Positions 1-7,246 of a DNA stretch of 11,032 nt are shown piece after piece. The stretch covers positions 1 through 11,032 of the forward strand of contig JACRBK010000074.1 in the NCBI GenBank assembly GCA_016234525.1. Direction: 5' to 3'. Position 1 is the first letter of the stretch, and each line of letters opens with the position of its first letter. The notes below the pieces were generated by a model. That model was not told where the DNA came from, did no database searches, and saw only the letters and a list, made by a program, of their open reading frames with translations. The DNA is from Chloroflexota bacterium. GTDB lineage: Bacteria; Chloroflexota; Anaerolineae; Aggregatilineales; Aggregatilineaceae. The position numbers and the translations under genes were made by a program.

Positions 1-1316
1 CTGGAAAAGCGATCCACCGCGCCATGAGTTATATGGATTCGCGCGGGACCGCGCAGCGAAAGCGTTATCTTCAGGATGGTCTCATTAAGATCGAGCAAAT
101 GAACGCCTTCAAATTGCTCACGGCCCTGCGCATCACGGGTGGGGCGTCTGCCTCAGTGAAAGACCCGGTGTGGAAATATTTGTGGCTGCGCGATGAAAAG
201 CCCGAAATCTTTCACGCCATGCACCAGTGGATGGATGTCAAAGATTATCTGGTCATGCGATGCACCGGCAAGTTTACGTTAGGGACCGATTCCGCTCATG
301 CCACTTTTTTATTTGATACCCGTCCTGACAAATTGCAGTGGCACGAAGGACTGTGCAAAACTTACGATGTGGATTTGAATCATTTGCCGCCGGTCATCCA
401 GCCTACCGATAACGTTGGCGGGCTGACTGAGCAAGCTGCCGAAGATTTGGGGCTGCCTGTTGGAGTGCCCGTTTTCGGAGGAGGTGGTGACCTATCGCTG
501 ATTTCTCTGGGGTCAGGCAACCTGGATACAAACACCACCCATATCTATATCGGCACGTCAGGGTGGGTCTGCGCGACGGTAGACCGCCGAATGACAGACG
601 TCAGCGGCATGGTCGCCTCTATCCTGGCAGCGGTTCCAGGTAAATACAATTACATTTCGGAGCAGGAAACCTCTGGGCGCTGTTTACAATGGGTTCGTGA
701 TCATCTGGCGTTGGATGAGATCGGGGTCTACCTGGAACAAAAAACAGTGGCGGATAAAACCGAGGAATACACCTCACTTTACCACTTTATGGGTCAGGTG
801 GTTGAACAAACAACGCCAGGTGCAGGCGGCGTGATTTTTGCGCCCTGGCTGCACGGCAATCGATCTCCCTTCGAAGACCCCTATGCGCGGGGCATCTTCT
901 TTAATCTCAATCTGCAAACTGGCAAACGCGATATGATCCGCGCCGTCTTGGAAGGAGACGCTTATCATAAACGCTGGATGCTTGAGACGGTGGAGAAAAA
1001 AGTACCCCGAAATGAGGTCGTTCGTCTTGTGGGGGGCGGTGCGCAGTCTGACACCTGGGCACAGATTCTGGCTGATGTCACCGGGCGCACCATCGAGGTC
1101 ATCGAACATCCTGAAAATGCGGGCTCAGCGGGCGCGTCACTCGTCTGTGGCGTTGGACTTGGCGCGATTCACTTTGACGATATTAAGCGCATTGTTCATG
1201 TCGCCAAGACTTTCACCCCGCGTACCCAATATAAAGCAGTCTACGACAGGCAGTACGGTGTCTACAAACAACTCTACAGGCAGAATAAAAAGTTATTTAA
1301 GCTCTTGAACGCCTAG
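1..1316 (+). CDS. FGGY-family carbohydrate kinase (5' partial)
   Basis: This is an ATP-dependent sugar or polyol kinase of the xylulokinase/gluconokinase superfamily, expected to phosphorylate an imported sugar in the cytoplasm. The reading frame is open to the left edge (first whole codon at 3, reading GKAIHRAMSYMDSRG), and the DSRG segment belongs inside the first domain, so the ATG at 24 is internal. Roughly the first 70-80 residues, including the N-terminal phosphate-binding loop, lie outside. Visible family marks are KYLWLRDEKP (FGGY signature 1 region), GTDSAHATFLFD, GGGGDLSLISLGSG with the presumed catalytic base Asp at 489-491, GTSGWV, APWLHGNRSPFEDPYARG, the second FGGY signature region ending RAVLEGDAY, and the adenosine-binding VGGGAQSDTWAQILADVTGR. 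The end of the protein is of normal length. It lies 16 bases before the transporter gene, probably in one operon. Family assignment is firm; the substrate cannot be told. Confidence 0.93.
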   Translation, partial: GKAIHRAMSYMDSRGTAQRKRYLQDGLIKIEQMNAFKLLTALRITGGASASVKDPVWKYLWLRDEKPEIFHAMHQWMDVKDYLVMRCTGKFTLGTDSAHATFLFDTRPDKLQWHEGLCKTYDVDLNHLPPVIQPTDNVGGLTEQAAEDLGLPVGVPVFGGGGDLSLISLGSGNLDTNTTHIYIGTSGWVCATVDRRMTDVSGMVASILAAVPGKYNYISEQETSGRCLQWVRDHLALDEIGVYLEQKTVADKTEEYTSLYHFMGQVVEQTTPGAGGVIFAPWLHGNRSPFEDPYARGIFFNLNLQTGKRDMIRAVLEGDAYHKRWMLETVEKKVPRNEVVRLVGGGAQSDTWAQILADVTGRTIEVIEHPENAGSAGASLVCGVGLGAIHFDDIKRIVHVAKTFTPRTQYKAVYDRQYGVYKQLYRQNKKLFKLLNA

Positions 1317-1332
1317 CCGAAGGAAAAGGTTT

Positions 1333-2523
1333 ATGCCCAAATATCCTGTTTATGGCTATCGCTGGATCGTGCTCGCGGTGTTCATGTTTGTCAATCTCAC
1401 GATCCAAATCCTCTGGATCTGTTATGCCCCCATTACCAGTGATGCGGCTCATTATTATGGCGTCAGTGATCTTGAGATCGGGATATTAGCCATGTCCTTC
1501 ATGATCGCCTTTATACCACTGTCGATTCCGGTGTCATGGGTTATTGATACCTATGGCTTTCGGCTGGCGGTCGGTATTGGCGTGGTTCTGATGGGGATAG
1601 GCGGTCTCCTACGCGGACTGGCCGGACCTGAGTATACGATTGTGTTGTTGAGCACCATTCTGATTGCCGTCGCTCAACCTTTTTTACTCAATGCCTGGAC
1701 CAAAGTGCCTGCCAACTGGTTTGCGGTTGAACAGCGAGCCACAGCGGTAGGTTTGGTGACGCTGGCGAATCTGATCGGCACGGCGATTGGTATGGCGTTG
1801 ACTCCTGTGTTGTATGAACAACTCTCGATCCCTAGCATTCAGTTGATTTATGGAGGGTTGGCGGCGTTTTCAGCCGTGTTATTTCTCTTGCTGGCGCGTG
1901 AAAAACCCGCCGTATCGCCGGGCACACCCGAACGTGCTCTGATGCTAGATGGCTTAAAACATGCGCTGCATATCAAATCCTTTTGGCTCTATCTGCTGGT
2001 GTCGTTTATTGGAATAGGGGTCTTTAATGGAATTAACACGTGGATCGAGGGAATTGTTCGCCTGCGAGGGTTTTCCTCTACCGACGCGGGCACACTCGGC
2101 GCGTTAATGCTGGTCGGTGGTATCCTCGGCGCGGTGATAATTCCGCCGTTTTCCGACAAACAGCACAAACGGCAGCGCTATCTACTGATCGGTATTCTGC
2201 TGGCGATTCCAGGCTTAATCGGCCTTACCTTTGCGACTGTATTTGGGCTGCTGATTGTGTCGGCCTTTAGTCTTGGATTCTTCCTGGTCAGCACGCTGCC
2301 TATAGGGATGCAGTACGCTGCCGAAATCACCTACCCCACCCCGGAAGGCACATCGAATGGGCTAATTCAGCTTTTTGGACAGGCTTCTGTGGTCTTTGTT
2401 TTGATTATGGACGTCATGAAGACGTCCGATGACTCTTTTACGCCCTCTTTGATTCTGGCTGCCGTTTTGCTCGCGGCAAGTGGGCTGATTCTCACCCAAT
2501 TGAAGGATGTGCAAATCAACTAA
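1333..2523 (+). CDS. MFS transporter, FLVCR/SLC49-like
   Basis: A 396-residue inner-membrane protein with about 12 hydrophobic helices and a short polar central loop near residues 188-205 (REKPAVSPGTPERA), the usual MFS architecture. The helix 2-3 loop has a motif A-like DTYGFR (residues 72-77). Several segments resemble the eukaryotic FLVCR/SLC49 branch: WICYAPITSDAAHYYGVSD after helix 1, then AVAQPFLLN and TKVPANWF (residues 112-130). Trp28 and Gln115 fall at positions that in FLVCR1/2 line the substrate pocket (from memory of the human proteins). The ATG at 1333 has an AAGGA ribosome binding site at 1320-1324. The kinase gene ends 16 bases upstream, which suggests co-transcription and a transported compound that is then phosphorylated. 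MFS membership is certain; the SLC49-like placement is probable; the substrate is unknown, and choline-like compounds as well as sugars remain possible. Confidence 0.9.
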   Translation: MPKYPVYGYRWIVLAVFMFVNLTIQILWICYAPITSDAAHYYGVSDLEIGILAMSFMIAFIPLSIPVSWVIDTYGFRLAVGIGVVLMGIGGLLRGLAGPEYTIVLLSTILIAVAQPFLLNAWTKVPANWFAVEQRATAVGLVTLANLIGTAIGMALTPVLYEQLSIPSIQLIYGGLAAFSAVLFLLLAREKPAVSPGTPERALMLDGLKHALHIKSFWLYLLVSFIGIGVFNGINTWIEGIVRLRGFSSTDAGTLGALMLVGGILGAVIIPPFSDKQHKRQRYLLIGILLAIPGLIGLTFATVFGLLIVSAFSLGFFLVSTLPIGMQYAAEITYPTPEGTSNGLIQLFGQASVVFVLIMDVMKTSDDSFTPSLILAAVLLAASGLILTQLKDVQIN

Positions 2524-2570
2524 CGCCTCATTTTGAACAAGCGCTGTTTTCCGATCGGATAACCTGATGC

Positions 2571-2576
2571 TATGAT
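2571..2576 (+). promoter_or_regulatory. Putative -10 box of the GH9 gene
   Basis: TATGAT matches the sigma70-type -10 consensus at 5 of 6 positions and ends 55 bases before the GH9 start codon. Transcription would start near 2582-2584, placing the palindromic operator immediately downstream. No convincing -35 hexamer exists at 16-18 bases; the segment there (TTTCCG, 2548-2553) matches poorly. Promoter position is therefore an inference from the -10 box and the operator geometry. Confidence 0.45.
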
Positions 2577-2586
2577 CTTGAATAAT

Positions 2587-2600
2587 CGGGAGCGCTCCCA
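2587..2600. promoter_or_regulatory. CelR-type (LacI-family) operator
   Basis: The segment CGGGAGCGCTCCCA contains a perfect 12-base palindrome (GGGAGCGCTCCC, 2588-2599). It agrees at 13 of 14 positions with TGGGAGCGCTCCCA, the operator known for the Thermobifida fusca cellulase repressor CelR, which releases DNA when it binds cellobiose. It lies between a good -10 box and the ribosome binding site of a GH9 cellulase-type gene, where a bound repressor would block transcription. The match and position are seen directly; regulation by a CelR-like protein is inferred. No LacI-family gene is in the window. Confidence 0.75.
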
Positions 2601-2631
2601 CATAGTCAAAATAATTATTCAGGAGATACCC

Positions 2632-5145
2632 ATGAGGCAGCAATTTGTTGTGTTACTGATAGTGCTGGCGCTGCTTAGCACCGGAATCGTAGCGGCTCAG
2701 GATGGGGAAACGTGGCTCGCCCCGCCTGAGATTGAAGGGGAAGCGGTGTATATCCCGTTCCCAGTAGCGATCACGCTCGATGGTGATCTCAGCGATTGGG
2801 CCGAAATTCAGCCCATTACCGTCGATCGCGGCCCATATACCTCCGGTGATCCCGCCAACAACGGTTCGTTCACGTTCGGGACCGCCGCCGATGCTGAAAA
2901 TCTATACCTTTACCTGACCATGCCCGATCAAAACATCATCACCGGGCAGCATGGTACGGATTATTGGAATGAGGATTCGCTCGAATTTTACCTCAACCTG
3001 AGCGGGGATCGTTTCACGACCACCTATATTGATCAGGTTTTCCAGATCAACATCAAGCCGCTGGACATCGGCAACACCGATCCCGCCGCGCTGACGATCA
3101 CCGGATCATCGGCGGCAGGCGGTGTCCCTGTGATCGGATTCGTCTTTAAAACCGAGGACGGTTGGGGATTTGAAGCCGCCGTCGCGCTGGCAGACTATGG
3201 CATCACGCCAGAACACGGCCTTGAGATCGGTTTCCAGGTCCAGGCGAACGGCGCGACTACCCAGGACCGCGATTCGAAACTGATCTGGTCGCTGGCAGAT
3301 ACGGGGGATAATTCGTGGCAAGACCCCAGCGTGTTTGGTGCCGGGCTGTTTTATGAGATCGGGCGGGACGATGTGCCGCTGCCCACTGCCCCTGACACCG
3401 CCCCAGAACCCGCCCCCATTGTTCTTGCTGCGCTGCTCCTTGCCGCCAATCAGACCGGGTATTTCATGACCGGCCCGAAATACGCCGTGCATGTTGCCGC
3501 CGCCGAAGGCGAACAAACTAACTGGTCACTGGTGAATGTAGATTCCGGCCAAAGCGTGCTAGAAGGGACCACCACCCCCGCCGTATGGGACGAATCCTCC
3601 GGCGATTACGTGCAGCAGATCGACTTTTCCATGTGGGTCGGACTGGGGACCTACAAACTGGTGATCGGAACCGACGAAAGCGCGCCGTTTGTGATCGGTA
3701 ATGATATTTACCAAACCTTAGCGGTCGATGCGCTGCGCTATTTTTATCTGAACCGGAGCGGGATCGAACTCACCGAGGCCAACGCGGGCCAGTGGGCGCG
3801 GCCCGCCGGGCACCTCTCGGACGCCGAAGTCACCTGCTATAAGGGGGTTGACGCTGCCGGAACCGAATGGCCCGGTTGTGATTATGTACTGGATGGCAGC
3901 GGCGGCTGGTACGACGCGGGCGACTATGGTAAATACGTGGTCAACGGCGGCATTTCTCTCTGGACCTTGCTGAATCTTTATGAACGATTCCCCGCTGCTT
4001 TCCCCGATGGCAGCCTGAATATCCCCGAAAGTGGCAATGGCGTGCCAGATATTCTGGACGAAGCGCGCTGGGAAATGGAATGGATCCTCAAGATGCAGCT
4101 TCCCGCGAGCGATCCGTTAGCGGGGATGGTTTTCCACAAATTGCACGATCAGCAGTGGGCTGGTCTGCCGCTGATGCCGCCGACCGACTACGATAACGAT
4201 AATGAGCATCTGACCTCTAGCGGGCGGTACGTTTTCCAGCCGACCACCGCCGCCACCCTCAATCTGGCAGCGACGGCGGCCCAGTGCGCGCGCATCTGGA
4301 AAGAAATTGATGCGAATTTTTCAGCACGCTGTCTCAGTGCTGCCGAAACCGCCTGGCAAGCGGCCTTGCAGAATCCGGCGATTCTGGCAGGCAATACGCC
4401 GGGTTCGGGGGGTGGAAACTATGAAAACAACACTGTAGCGGACGAATTTTTGTGGGCTGCTGCCGAGTTATATATCACCACTGGCAATACGGCCTATGCC
4501 GATGAGGTAAAAAACCGCGCAGAAACAGCGCCGTTGTTCGGCCCGCAAACCGGCGATGCCGCATCGATGTATTGGGGAGATACCGCTGCGCTCGGCATGA
4601 TTTCGCTGGCGATGCTAAACAACGATGAAACCTACCGCGCCCAGTTGATCAGCACCGCCGATGCGTATCTGGCGATTCTGGCGGAAGAAGGCTACACGCT
4701 GCCAATGGGCATCAAAGGTTATGTCTGGGGATCAAACTCAGGGGTTTTGAACAACGCGATCATTCTAGCGATGGCCTACGATTTCACAGGCGACGAAGTG
4801 TATCTGAATGGGGTCATCGCGGCACTGGATTATCTGCTTGGACGTAACGCCCTTTCGACCAGTTTTGTCTCCGGGTATGGCGAAGTCGCGCCACAGCATG
4901 TCCACCATCGTTTCTGGGGCAATCAGGGCCAGTTCCCTCCCCCACCGCCCGGCGCGCTGGCCGGTGGTCCGAATGCAGAGCCGTCAGATCCCGACGCGCT
5001 GAATAACGCCAATCTGAACTCCGGCCCAGCCAAACGTTACGTTGACCTGATCGGGTCGTATTCGACTAACGAAGTCGCCATCAACTGGAACGCGCCGCTG
5101 GCATGGGTAGTCACCTACCTGGACCAGCAGTTCCGCACGCCGTAA
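2632..5145 (+). CDS. Secreted GH9 glycoside hydrolase with N-terminal CBM9-like domain
   Basis: An exported endoglucanase-type enzyme of 837 residues, expected to hydrolyse beta-1,4-glucan outside the cell. ATG 2632 is preferred over the in-frame ATG at 2572 because AGGAG at 2621-2625 precedes it and a clear signal peptide follows (hydrophobic residues 5-20, likely cleavage near VAA/QDG). Residues ~38-245 form a CBM9/DOMON-like domain (LDGDLSDWAEI, AENLYLYLTMPDQN, DYWNEDSLEFYLN). A Pro/Ala/Thr linker (~247-262) leads to the CelD-type Ig-like domain (~263-357) and the GH9 (alpha/alpha)6 catalytic domain (~358-837). Catalytic features are GGWYDAGDYGKYV with Asp428 and Asp431, the HHR motif at 758-760, and YSTNEVAINWNAPL with the acid Glu814. 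No dockerin or sortase signal is present, so it is a free enzyme. A CelR-like operator lies upstream. GH9 assignment is very firm; the exact bond preference is not visible. Confidence 0.96.
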   Translation: MRQQFVVLLIVLALLSTGIVAAQDGETWLAPPEIEGEAVYIPFPVAITLDGDLSDWAEIQPITVDRGPYTSGDPANNGSFTFGTAADAENLYLYLTMPDQNIITGQHGTDYWNEDSLEFYLNLSGDRFTTTYIDQVFQINIKPLDIGNTDPAALTITGSSAAGGVPVIGFVFKTEDGWGFEAAVALADYGITPEHGLEIGFQVQANGATTQDRDSKLIWSLADTGDNSWQDPSVFGAGLFYEIGRDDVPLPTAPDTAPEPAPIVLAALLLAANQTGYFMTGPKYAVHVAAAEGEQTNWSLVNVDSGQSVLEGTTTPAVWDESSGDYVQQIDFSMWVGLGTYKLVIGTDESAPFVIGNDIYQTLAVDALRYFYLNRSGIELTEANAGQWARPAGHLSDAEVTCYKGVDAAGTEWPGCDYVLDGSGGWYDAGDYGKYVVNGGISLWTLLNLYERFPAAFPDGSLNIPESGNGVPDILDEARWEMEWILKMQLPASDPLAGMVFHKLHDQQWAGLPLMPPTDYDNDNEHLTSSGRYVFQPTTAATLNLAATAAQCARIWKEIDANFSARCLSAAETAWQAALQNPAILAGNTPGSGGGNYENNTVADEFLWAAAELYITTGNTAYADEVKNRAETAPLFGPQTGDAASMYWGDTAALGMISLAMLNNDETYRAQLISTADAYLAILAEEGYTLPMGIKGYVWGSNSGVLNNAIILAMAYDFTGDEVYLNGVIAALDYLLGRNALSTSFVSGYGEVAPQHVHHRFWGNQGQFPPPPPGALAGGPNAEPSDPDALNNANLNSGPAKRYVDLIGSYSTNEVAINWNAPLAWVVTYLDQQFRTP

Positions 5146-5161
5146 TAATGATCGCGCGCCC

Positions 5162-5188
5162 TATCCTTTGTTCTGAGAACGCGGGATA
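5162..5188 (+). terminator. Weak hairpin after the GH9 gene
   Basis: TATCC (5162-5166) pairs with GGATA (5184-5188) and GTTC pairs with GAAC around a TGA loop, with a partly wobble-paired TTT/GCG segment between. It starts 17 bases after the GH9 stop codon. There is no T-run after it on the plus strand, so it is at best a poor intrinsic terminator or an mRNA 3'-end stabiliser. Confidence 0.25.
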
Positions 5189-5200
5189 AGGTCTAAAAAA

Positions 5201-5258
5201 AGGCTCATCGTATGTTCGGTAAGGTGTCTGAAAACGACAAGGACAAAACGATGAGCCT
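5201..5258. repeat. Long interrupted inverted repeat (58 bases)
   Basis: AGGCTCATCGT (5201-5211) is perfectly inverted at 5248-5258 (ACGATGAGCCT). Inside it, TGTTC (5213-5217) can pair with GGACA (5241-5245, one G-T), and TGTC (5225-5228) with GACA (5236-5239), giving an extended hairpin with internal loops. Seven A residues (5195-5201) abut the left arm, so on the minus strand the stem is followed directly by a T7 run, as in an intrinsic terminator. No minus-strand gene ends here, however. It could equally be a miniature transposable element or a leftover insertion-sequence end. The structure is plainly visible; its nature is uncertain. Confidence 0.6.
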
Positions 5259-5351
5259 GTATCCCAATTATCTAGTCCCTTGTCTGGCTGGGCTGACCCC
5301 CGTATGCGAAAATAGCATAAAGGCATTTTGTTACCGTGCAGGAGAAATTCA

Positions 5352-6914
5352 ATGCCTCGTTTGAGCCAGTGGACCTTAACACTGCTCGTGCTCGCAAGCA
5401 TCATCACCGGATGCAGCGCCAGGACATCATCTGCCCCAGAAAAAACTGCACCTCCACCCGGCAATACGCCGCAAGAGTCGGAGTTTCCGGACATTGACAG
5501 CTTTGTCACTGACTTAATGGCCCTCTACGATATTCCGGGAGCAGGTGTCGCGCTTGTCCGGAACGGTGAGGTAATGTACGTCCAGGGTTATGGGGTGCGC
5601 TCAACGGCTACTGCCGATCCTGTGACGCCGGATACGTTGTTTGCAATTGGATCGATCACCAAGTCTTTCACAGCGTTGGGCGTGTTACAGTTGGCGGATC
5701 AAGGGATGATCACCCTTGATACACCGATCATCACATATCTTCCAGGCTTTACCCTGGCCGATCCCGGCGCGACACAACAGGTCACCGTGCGGCAAGTATT
5801 GGCGCAGACGAGCGGTCTGCCCGGTGGAGATGACGCGCCGTGGGTTTCTGGCCAGATCACGACGCTGCAAGCGGCAGTCGATTACGCGGCGAAGCTCACT
5901 CTGGTCGCAGCCCCCGGCGCCGTCCACGTTTACAGTAACTACAACTACGCCATCGCGGGCTATCTGATCACGCAAATGACCGGTCAAGCGTGGGCAAGTT
6001 ATACACTTGACAACATCCTCAACCCGCTGGGCATGACCGGCGCTGCGTTCGATATTCAAACGATGCAGCAAGCGCCGGACCATGCCGTACCCCACAGCCT
6101 GGATATTTTAGAAGGTATGCAGCCGAGTCCATTTGTAAGTCTGGCGGGCATCGCGTCGGCGGGCGCGATCAATGCCAGCGCCCGAGGCATGGGCAACTAT
6201 GTGCTGCTCCAGCTTAACCAGGGGACATTCAATGGAGAACAACTGATCTCTGCGTCCATGCTAAGCGAAATGCACACGCAGCAGGCGGTTTATCCCCCCC
6301 AGCCGCCGATCGGCCCCACCGGGTTCCAGACCAACGGCTATGCGCTGGGATGGTTCACCGCCGACTTCAACGGGCGTCAAGTCCTATGGCACAACGGCTC
6401 AATCGATGGGTTTTATGCCATCGTTATGTTCATCCCGTCAGAAAATGTAGGCGTCGCCGTGCTGTCGAATGCGGGACTGGGCACAGGCAGTTTGTTCGCG
6501 CTGGCCGCCAACCTGGGATTGCTTGAGCAGTTAATGGGTGTAGAACCAACCCGCGATGTGGTGGCAGCGTTGAATCAGGAAGCAGCTTTCGATCCCCTTG
6601 ACCGTCAGGTAAAACTGGAGGCAACGCGTGCCTATCATGCCGATCCCGCTGAATGGGCTCCGCTGCTTGGCGAGTACAGCGGCACGGCAGCGACATTTGA
6701 AGTTGAAGCGCGGGATGGTAAGCTGTACTTGATACAACCGCCGAACACTGGATCGCAAACACTTGAGATCATCCCCTACAGCCCTACCAGTTTCGTGACT
6801 CTCAACCGTTTCAGGGACGGTTTGATCATCACCTATACGTTTGTTCCCGGTGACAATGGCCTGCTTATGCTGATCAGGGATGGCGTTCAGATTGGATACA
6901 AGGTGCCTTCATAA
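5352..6914 (+). CDS. Lipoprotein serine hydrolase, class C beta-lactamase/PBP-like fold
   Basis: A 520-residue exported hydrolase of the family that includes class C beta-lactamases, D-alanyl-D-alanine peptidases and esterases. ATG 5352 is chosen over the upstream in-frame TTG at 5328 because AGGAG (5340-5344) sits 7 bases before it and a lipoprotein signal follows, with lipobox ITGC and Cys21, so the mature protein should be membrane-anchored outside. The catalytic set is complete: SITK with Ser101 and Lys104, YSN at 194-196, and HNG at 347-349 in place of KTG. The hydrolase domain covers about residues 45-390. A C-terminal beta-rich domain (~430-520, beginning near LGEYSGTAATFEVEARDGK) resembles the small barrel found at the end of many such proteins. 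The HNG form and the extra domain suggest a peptidase or esterase and not an antibiotic-hydrolysing enzyme. Whether it works with the GH9 cellulase upstream is unknown. Confidence 0.9.
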   Translation: MPRLSQWTLTLLVLASIITGCSARTSSAPEKTAPPPGNTPQESEFPDIDSFVTDLMALYDIPGAGVALVRNGEVMYVQGYGVRSTATADPVTPDTLFAIGSITKSFTALGVLQLADQGMITLDTPIITYLPGFTLADPGATQQVTVRQVLAQTSGLPGGDDAPWVSGQITTLQAAVDYAAKLTLVAAPGAVHVYSNYNYAIAGYLITQMTGQAWASYTLDNILNPLGMTGAAFDIQTMQQAPDHAVPHSLDILEGMQPSPFVSLAGIASAGAINASARGMGNYVLLQLNQGTFNGEQLISASMLSEMHTQQAVYPPQPPIGPTGFQTNGYALGWFTADFNGRQVLWHNGSIDGFYAIVMFIPSENVGVAVLSNAGLGTGSLFALAANLGLLEQLMGVEPTRDVVAALNQEAAFDPLDRQVKLEATRAYHADPAEWAPLLGEYSGTAATFEVEARDGKLYLIQPPNTGSQTLEIIPYSPTSFVTLNRFRDGLIITYTFVPGDNGLLMLIRDGVQIGYKVPS

Positions 6915-7002
6915 CAAACAAAAAATTCTCTGAAAAACAGACTTCGGCCAGGATGGTTACCAACCCGTCCCACTGATGCCGCGCCCGAATCTCGACATTA
7001 CC

Positions 7003-7203
7003 TTAGCTCCCCCCCGTATCCTCGCCCGACTGATGGTCGGAAGACCGGGCGAGTTCTTCTTCCAATACCTGGATCGCACCACTGATACGCAGCAAGGCCT
7101 GACGCAAATTTTCGCGCTTAGTTTCCAGATCATTGAGCATTTTCTGTCCGGTTTCCAATTCGGCTCTGAGTTCTTCCAGGCGCTTTTGCAATTGTTCTCG
7201 CAT
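7003..7203 (-). CDS. Small coiled-coil protein (unknown function)
   Basis: A 66-residue acidic protein, predicted helical for residues ~1-53 with heptad-like Leu spacing (MREQLQKRLEELRAELETG, then LNDLETKRENLRQALLRISG) and a charged, disordered tail. The RISGAIQVLEEEL segment recalls short coiled-coil proteins that are common in phage and phage-derived gene clusters, but this is a resemblance only. ATG 7203 is chosen because GAGGA (minus strand, 7209-7213) stands 5 bases before it; the in-frame TTG at 7215 overlaps that site. It is the last gene of the minus-strand group, 41 bases after the 829-residue gene, so it is probably translated from the same mRNA and may be a partner or adaptor of the two larger proteins. 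Alternating hydrophobic/charged pattern, SD site and position support a real gene. I do not recognise a named family. Confidence 0.75.
   Translation of the reverse strand: MREQLQKRLEELRAELETGQKMLNDLETKRENLRQALLRISGAIQVLEEELARSSDHQSGEDTGGS
7021..7053. other. Stem-loop inside the 3' end of the coiled-coil gene
   Basis: CTCGCCCG (7021-7028) is perfectly inverted at 7046-7053 (CGGGCGAG) with a 17-base loop. An alternative inner hairpin GGTC-GGAA-GACC (7035-7046) competes with it. It covers the codons just before the stop at 7003-7005. There is no T-run in either direction, so it is not a typical terminator; it could stabilise the end of the minus-strand mRNA or arise from coding constraints. Confidence 0.35.
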
Positions 7204-7229
7204 ATTGATCCTCAATAGGGGCCATATTC

Positions 7230-7246
7230 AGGAGATTCGTTCTCCT
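7230..7246. other. Small hairpin overlapping a stop codon
   Basis: AGGAGA (7230-7235) and TCTCCT (7241-7246) form a 6-base stem with a 5-base loop. It overlaps the stop codon of the 829-residue gene (7245-7247) in the 41-base gap before the coiled-coil gene. It could affect translation of the downstream gene, but may be chance. Confidence 0.3.

Noticed and set aside
774..1109. Antisense open frames inside the kinase, GH9, hydrolase and 829-residue genes
   Set aside because: They lie wholly within well-supported coding regions, lack ribosome binding sites and have compositions typical of reversed or shifted frames.
24..1316. ATG at 24 as the true start of the kinase
   Set aside because: The frame is open to the left edge and the residues before it (GKAIHRA) continue the family's first-domain strand; the N-terminal phosphate-binding loop would be missing if ATG 24 were the start.
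2540..2545. Second AGCGCT core 51 bases upstream of the CelR-like operator, possibly a looping partner
   Set aside because: Only the six-base core agrees; the flanks (ACA and GTT) do not match GGG/CCC, and a six-base palindrome occurs often by chance.
2572..2631. ATG at 2572 as the start of the GH9 enzyme
   Set aside because: It overlaps the -10 box, lacks a ribosome binding site and would put 20 polar residues before the signal peptide and translate through the operator; ATG 2632 has AGGAG and a direct signal peptide.
5251..5380. Short plus-strand frame starting MSLYPNYLVPCLAG as a small gene or transposase fragment
   Set aside because: It begins inside the inverted repeat, lacks a ribosome binding site, overlaps the start of the hydrolase gene and shows no recognisable motif.
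5352..6914. Antibiotic-resistance beta-lactamase
   Set aside because: The third motif is HNG and not KTG, the protein is a lipoprotein with an extra C-terminal domain, and the fold family is dominated by peptidases and esterases.
6951..6970. GGTT-ACC-AACC hairpin in the convergent gap as a bidirectional terminator
   Set aside because: The stem is only four bases with mismatched extension and no T-run on either strand.
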